Assembly: GCF_003336665.1 (NCBI RefSeq)
Contig: NZ_QPIJ01000008.1
Coordinates: 31,239 to 95,238 of the forward strand
DNA: 64,000 bases
Source of the DNA: Vreelandella rituensis
Lineage (GTDB): Bacteria; Pseudomonadota; Gammaproteobacteria; Pseudomonadales; Halomonadaceae
Direction of reading: 5' to 3'
Shown here: piece by piece, positions 60,919-64,000 of the stretch
How positions within the stretch are numbered: position 1 is the stretch's first letter
Layout: each line of letters opens with the position of its first letter
Translations under genes and position numbers: made by a program
Notes under the pieces: model-generated
What the model saw: the letters and a program-made list of their open reading frames with translations, nothing else
Told to the model about the DNA's origin: nothing
The model's database searches: none

Positions 60919-62017
60919 TCACAAGCCCTGTTTCAGGCTGGCAACGATAAACTGATCCAGGTCGCCGTCTAGCACCTTTTCACAGTTGCTCGATTGCACG
61001 CCGGTACGCAGATCCTTGATGCGCTGATCGTCCAGCACATAGGAGCGAATCTGACTGCCCCAGCCGATATCGGCCTTGGCATCTTCGGCTTCCTGCTTGG
61101 CGGCATTGCGCTTTTGCATCTCATGCTCCCACAACTTGGCCTTGAGCTGTTTCATGGCGAAGTCACGGTTGGCATGCTGGCTGCGCTGGCCTTGACAGGC
61201 CACCACGATGCCACTCGGCTCGTGGGTAATCCGCACCGCGGAATCGGTGGTGTTGACGTGCTGACCGCCGGCACCGCTGGAACGATAGGTGTCAACGCGC
61301 AAGTCCGAAGGATTGATCTCGACCTCGAAGCTGTCGTCGATCTCGGGCGACAGAAACACCGAGGCAAATGAGGTATGGCGGCGGCCGCCGGAGTCGAACG
61401 GACTCTTGCGGACCAGACGATGCACCCCGGTTTCGGTGCGCAGCCAGCCGAAGGCGTAATCGCCCTGGATGTGGATCGAGGCCGACTTGATTCCCGCCAC
61501 ATCACCGGCGGACACCTCGGTAATATCAGCCTTGAAGCCGTGGCTTTCGGCCCAGCGCAGGTACATGCGCAGCAGGATGTTAGCCCAATCCTGTGCCTCC
61601 GTGCCCCCGGAACCCGACTGGATATCCAGATAGGCATTGTTGGCGTCCATCTCACCGGAAAACATGCGCCGAAATTCGAGTTTTTCCAGCGAAGCCGCCA
61701 GGCCATCAAGCTCTTTACGCACTTCTTCTACCGTGCCTTCGTCGTCTTCCATCTCGGCGAGTTCGAGCAGGTCGCGGCTATCGGCCAGTCCCAGGTCCAA
61801 CTCGTCGATGGTGGCCACGATGGCTTCCAGGGAAGCGCGCTCCTTGCCTAGCTTCTGCGCGTAGGCCGGGTCATTCCAGATAGCGGGGTCTTCGAGTTCA
61901 CGGGTGACTTCTTCTAGCCGATCCTGCTTTTCGGCATAGTCAAAGATACCCCCTAAGAACGTCTGTCCGCTCAGACAGGTCCTTGATGAGGTTATGAATC
62001 GGGTTGGTTTCCAGCAT
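60919..62017 (-). CDS. prfB: Peptide chain release factor 2 with programmed +1 frameshift
   Basis: Terminates at UGA and UAA. Two frames join: ATG 62017 opens 25 codons ([20 protein letters not shown]...) that end at an in-frame TGA (61942-61940). Sliding +1 at CTT-TGA continues with [11 protein letters not shown] to 60919, in total 365 residues, equal to E. coli. The signal AGGGGGTATCTTTGAC (61939-61954) has the internal SD-like AGGGGG and slippery CTT. The RF2 codon-recognition tripeptide SPF and the catalytic GGQ ([10 protein letters not shown]) are present. The coding join is complement(60919-61941, 61943-62017). Confidence 0.97.
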
Positions 62018-62164
62018 GGGTTCGCCCTGATTGAGTGACTGATAACGTTGCGGGGAAACATTCGCCGCCACAGCGCTTGCTCAGGCCCGGTTCAAGAAAG
62101 TCCTGTCTCCTGTCTTCAAGCCCCTTTCTTCAAGAAAGCAGTGTGGCGTGCGGAAAAGGCAGGC

Positions 62165-62170
62165 ATTGTA
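62165..62170 (-). promoter_or_regulatory. Candidate -10 box of prfB
   Basis: TACAAT, preceded by GG and followed by G, lies about 150 bases upstream of the prfB ATG on the minus strand. The sequence 17 bases upstream (ATGCGA) is a poor -35. The 150-base leader between it and prfB is otherwise unremarkable. Confidence 0.35.
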
Positions 62171-62213
62171 CCCAAATTGGCGATTACTCGCATCCATTGC
62201 CCCGCAGCAAAGC

Positions 62214-62241
62214 AAACAACCCGGCGGGTGCCGGGTTGTTT
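62214..62241 (-). terminator. Intrinsic terminator after fadL
   Basis: A perfect 12-bp stem, AAACAACCCGGC / GCCGGGTTGTTT, with a GGGT loop, 29 bases past the fadL stop and followed by TGCTTTGC on the minus strand. Separates fadL from prfB. Confidence 0.8.
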
Positions 62242-62269
62242 ACGTGCGAAACCTTCCAGACGTCAAACG

Positions 62270-63604
62270 TTAGAAGCGGTAGGTCAGCTGCGCACCGAAA
62301 CCGTGGGCTTCGTTCTTGTAGTCGGCAGTGTAGGTGGACGTAATGGCACCACCAGCATCGTTACGCTCTTGGTCAACTAGCGTGCTACGTTCCGTCAGAT
62401 ACGAATAGGCAAAATCAAGTGTCAAATCTTCGATAGGCGTCCAACCAGCCCCCACCGAAAAGATACGACGATCATCAGAAGGAATGCGTGCACTACGGAA
62501 TTGATCGCTGGTTGGCGTTTTGTCGATACTTAAACCTGCACGCAGTGCAATTTGCGGATTCCACTGATATTCACCACCCACAGCAAACGCCCATGCATTC
62601 GAATAATCTTGCTCTTCAAACGTTATTGTCTCGCCTTGAGGACCTGTAACCAGGATCTCATCAAAACGATCCCAGCGTGTCCAAGACGCACCAAACATAA
62701 GCTTCAGTCGATCATTCATTTGCTGAGTAACGGAGAAGTTGATGGTTTCTGGTGTGTCCAAGTCGAGCTGAGCACTTTTTTCCTGGCTCTCTCCTGTCAA
62801 CGGATTGGCATAAACATCGCCGTTGGAGTCAACGGCTTTATAATCACCTTCTAAGGTATAACTGACTTTGGATCGGTAAGTCAGGCCAAAAGTAGTTTCA
62901 GGAACGGGTTGATACATTACCCCGACGTGATATCCCCAGCCATCATCATCACCTTCGATATTTGCATCAAGCTCTTGGGTTCCAACTGGACCTACTCCGC
63001 CGGGCAAATCAGGCCGTGCACCGAAAACAGGCGTTGGCACTTGGCGTTGAAGTTTGCCATCCACTCGGTTGAACGATAGACCAGCACCTACAGAGAATTG
63101 ATCATTAAAACGGTAGGATACCGTTGGCTGGGCGCTCATCACCGTCAACTCAGTGTAGTTACCTAAATTACGGCCGATAAATCCATCTTCATACTCAGTC
63201 TTGGAGCCAAATGGCGCGTACACGCCGAAGCCAAATGCTAACTGCTCATTAACGGGGTGGGCGTAGAACGCAAAGGGAACTAGCGTACCCGGCACCATAT
63301 CGCCTTCGCTACTTCCTGTGACCGGTGCACCATTACGAGTAGCGCTAGCGTTGTCGATGTCGCTATTAACACTTAAATACGTGCCACCCGCACTGAACTG
63401 TGCACGATCAAGAAACGACATCCCCGCCGGATTGCCGAAGACGATAGTGGCATCGTTGACGTTGGAACTACGCCCGGCATGGCCGTAACCCTGCCCACTG
63501 ACACTTTGCTCATTGACCTGATAACCACCGGCATGGGCCTGGCTGGCGAAGGCAGTTGCAACGGAGACTACCAAGGCAAGCTTGTGGAAATTATTTTTCA
63601 TCAT
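62270..63604 (-). CDS. fadL: FadL/OmpP1 family outer-membrane long-chain fatty acid transporter
   Basis: 444 residues with a signal peptide (cleavage after A-H-A, near residue 25) and then GGYQVNEQSVSGQGYGHAG and FGNPAGMSFL, the N-terminal hatch signature of FadL-type 14-stranded barrels (NPA motif). It ends in Phe (QLTYRF), the BAM recognition signal. Two adjacent ATG codons (63604, 63601) are possible; the second is better spaced from AGGG. Codon use is more A+T-rich than in most neighbours. The upstream promoter is bracketed by two PsrA-like palindromes, consistent with fatty-acid-responsive control. Confidence 0.93.
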   Translation of the reverse strand: MMKNNFHKLALVVSVATAFASQAHAGGYQVNEQSVSGQGYGHAGRSSNVNDATIVFGNPAGMSFLDRAQFSAGGTYLSVNSDIDNASATRNGAPVTGSSEGDMVPGTLVPFAFYAHPVNEQLAFGFGVYAPFGSKTEYEDGFIGRNLGNYTELTVMSAQPTVSYRFNDQFSVGAGLSFNRVDGKLQRQVPTPVFGARPDLPGGVGPVGTQELDANIEGDDDGWGYHVGVMYQPVPETTFGLTYRSKVSYTLEGDYKAVDSNGDVYANPLTGESQEKSAQLDLDTPETINFSVTQQMNDRLKLMFGASWTRWDRFDEILVTGPQGETITFEEQDYSNAWAFAVGGEYQWNPQIALRAGLSIDKTPTSDQFRSARIPSDDRRIFSVGAGWTPIEDLTLDFAYSYLTERSTLVDQERNDAGGAITSTYTADYKNEAHGFGAQLTYRF

Positions 63605-63880
63605 GAAACCCTTTTGCTAATGAACCAACATGCTTATTTTTTTAATGCTGGCCGCACTATTTATTTACTGTGCTTGTGTGTACCTGCATGTTTTCTCGCA
63701 CCTGGCCAAAAGGTTCAAGGGCAAACGTTCGTTTTATTTTATTTAACCCCCAGACATTGGTCTAACGAACGTTTTAAATCTTTGTTTCATTCCATACTCG
63801 CTGACTCCAAAAAAGTCGCTTGACCTATGTGTTACCTATAGGTTTTACACTTGGTTCACTTGCCACCACCCGAGACCGCC
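63605..63880 (-). promoter_or_regulatory. fadL upstream region: promoter flanked by two PsrA-like operators
   Basis: Perfect 11-base inverted repeats AAACGTTCGTT (63723-63733) and AACGAACGTTT (63764-63774) are 41 bases apart. Each is itself near-palindromic with the AAC-N4-GTT core of PsrA/FadR-like TetR-type operators (PsrA consensus GAAAC-N4-GTTTC). Between them on the minus strand are a candidate -35 TTAGAC (63760-63765) and -10 TAAAAT (63736-63741) with 18-base spacing. Binding at both sites would block the promoter. The rest of the region, 63775-63880, shows no gene. Confidence 0.55.
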
Positions 63881-64000
63881 GTCAACTACCTCGCCCTAAA
63901 GGACGAGGCTTGTGACAACAAGCCCGGTTGACCAGGGAAAGCGGTAGCCAACCCGCTACGTTTGCAATAGGTCGTCAAGACCCACCGCCGAATGCTTCGC
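63881..64000 (-). mobile_element. Terminal end of an IS200/IS605-family (TnpB-type) element with omega-RNA-like hairpins
   Basis: Read on the minus strand, the edge sequence ends with a hairpin, CCTCGTCC-TTTA-GGGCGAGG (63889-63908), followed by TAGTTGAC at 63881, the usual right end of IS1341/IS605-type TnpB elements. Two more hairpins precede it: GGCTTGT / ACAAGCC (63907-63924) and AGCGG / CCGCT (63940-63957). This is the layout of an omega-RNA scaffold at the 3' end of tnpB. The tnpB gene would lie beyond 64000. One short open frame enters from the edge and stops at 63956, but I cannot prove it is TnpB. Confidence 0.6.

Noticed and set aside
62018..62061. RF2 start at 62061 in the downstream frame
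   Set aside because: The conserved RF2 N-terminus and the frameshift signal are in the other frame starting at 62017.
63605..63823. Plus-strand frame upstream of fadL (part of 63479-63823)
   Set aside because: It begins antisense inside fadL and continues into the A+T-rich promoter region; no ribosome site and no family resemblance.

Overview
This is a G+C-rich chromosomal segment of a gammaproteobacterium. Gene order and protein sequences look most like Halomonadaceae (Halomonas and relatives), close to the Pseudomonas-type arrangement. That assignment is inference from gene order (rpsB-tsf-pyrH-frr-uppS-cdsA-dxr-rseP-bamA-skp-lpxD-fabZ-lpxA-lpxB-rnhB-dnaE-accA-tilS; dapC-arsC-like-dapD-dapE; radC-rpmB-rpmG-mutM; coaBC-dut-algC-argB-slmA; ftsYEX-rpoH), not from a database search. 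The window is almost entirely core genome. I saw no tRNA, rRNA or CRISPR array.

Layout. 1-9.0 kb: end of a YdjM-like membrane protein, a heptamer tandem repeat, Fe superoxide dismutase, a lipoprotein, a DUF3087 membrane protein, an aromatic-pathway DAHP synthase with an upstream leader peptide and terminator hairpin, a tiny membrane protein, fre-ubiD and rho. 9.0-31.4 kb: ppx facing a long minus-strand block that runs from rpsB down to tilS and joins translation, undecaprenyl phosphate, CDP-diacylglycerol and MEP isoprenoid synthesis, outer-membrane assembly (RseP, BamA, Skp), lipid A synthesis, replication (DnaE, RnhB) and fatty-acid initiation (AccA). 31.7-39.6 kb: plus-strand map-glnD and the dapC-arsC-like-dapD-dapE lysine/peptidoglycan cluster, closed by a strong terminator. 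39.6-50.6 kb: a membrane-anchored cold-shock-domain protein, slyX, alanine dehydrogenase, rlmI, mutM, rpmG, rpmB and radC on the minus strand, then coaBC-dut-algC-argB-slmA on the plus strand. 50.6-62 kb: rpoH-ftsX-ftsE-ftsY, divergent rsmD and zapB, then rimI with a HolD-like gene and bolA, an MFS exporter, a small acidic protein, lysS and prfB with its programmed +1 frameshift. 62-64 kb: a FadL-type outer-membrane protein behind a promoter bracketed by two PsrA-like palindromes, and at the right edge what looks like the terminal (omega-RNA-bearing) end of an IS200/IS605-family TnpB element whose gene lies outside the window.

The most informative non-coding finds are: (i) a 45-codon leader peptide containing six consecutive aromatic codons (Tyr-Phe-Trp-Tyr-Trp-Phe) followed by an intrinsic terminator just before the DAHP synthase, a classic ribosome-stalling attenuator for aromatic amino acid supply; (ii) the paired operators around the fadL promoter; (iii) the TnpB-type element end; (iv) two consecutive hairpins in the sodB upstream region; (v) a sigma-E-like promoter before rpoH. 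Start codons were reassigned from the longest open frame wherever a Shine-Dalgarno sequence, signal peptide, gene overlap or family length supported a shorter protein.
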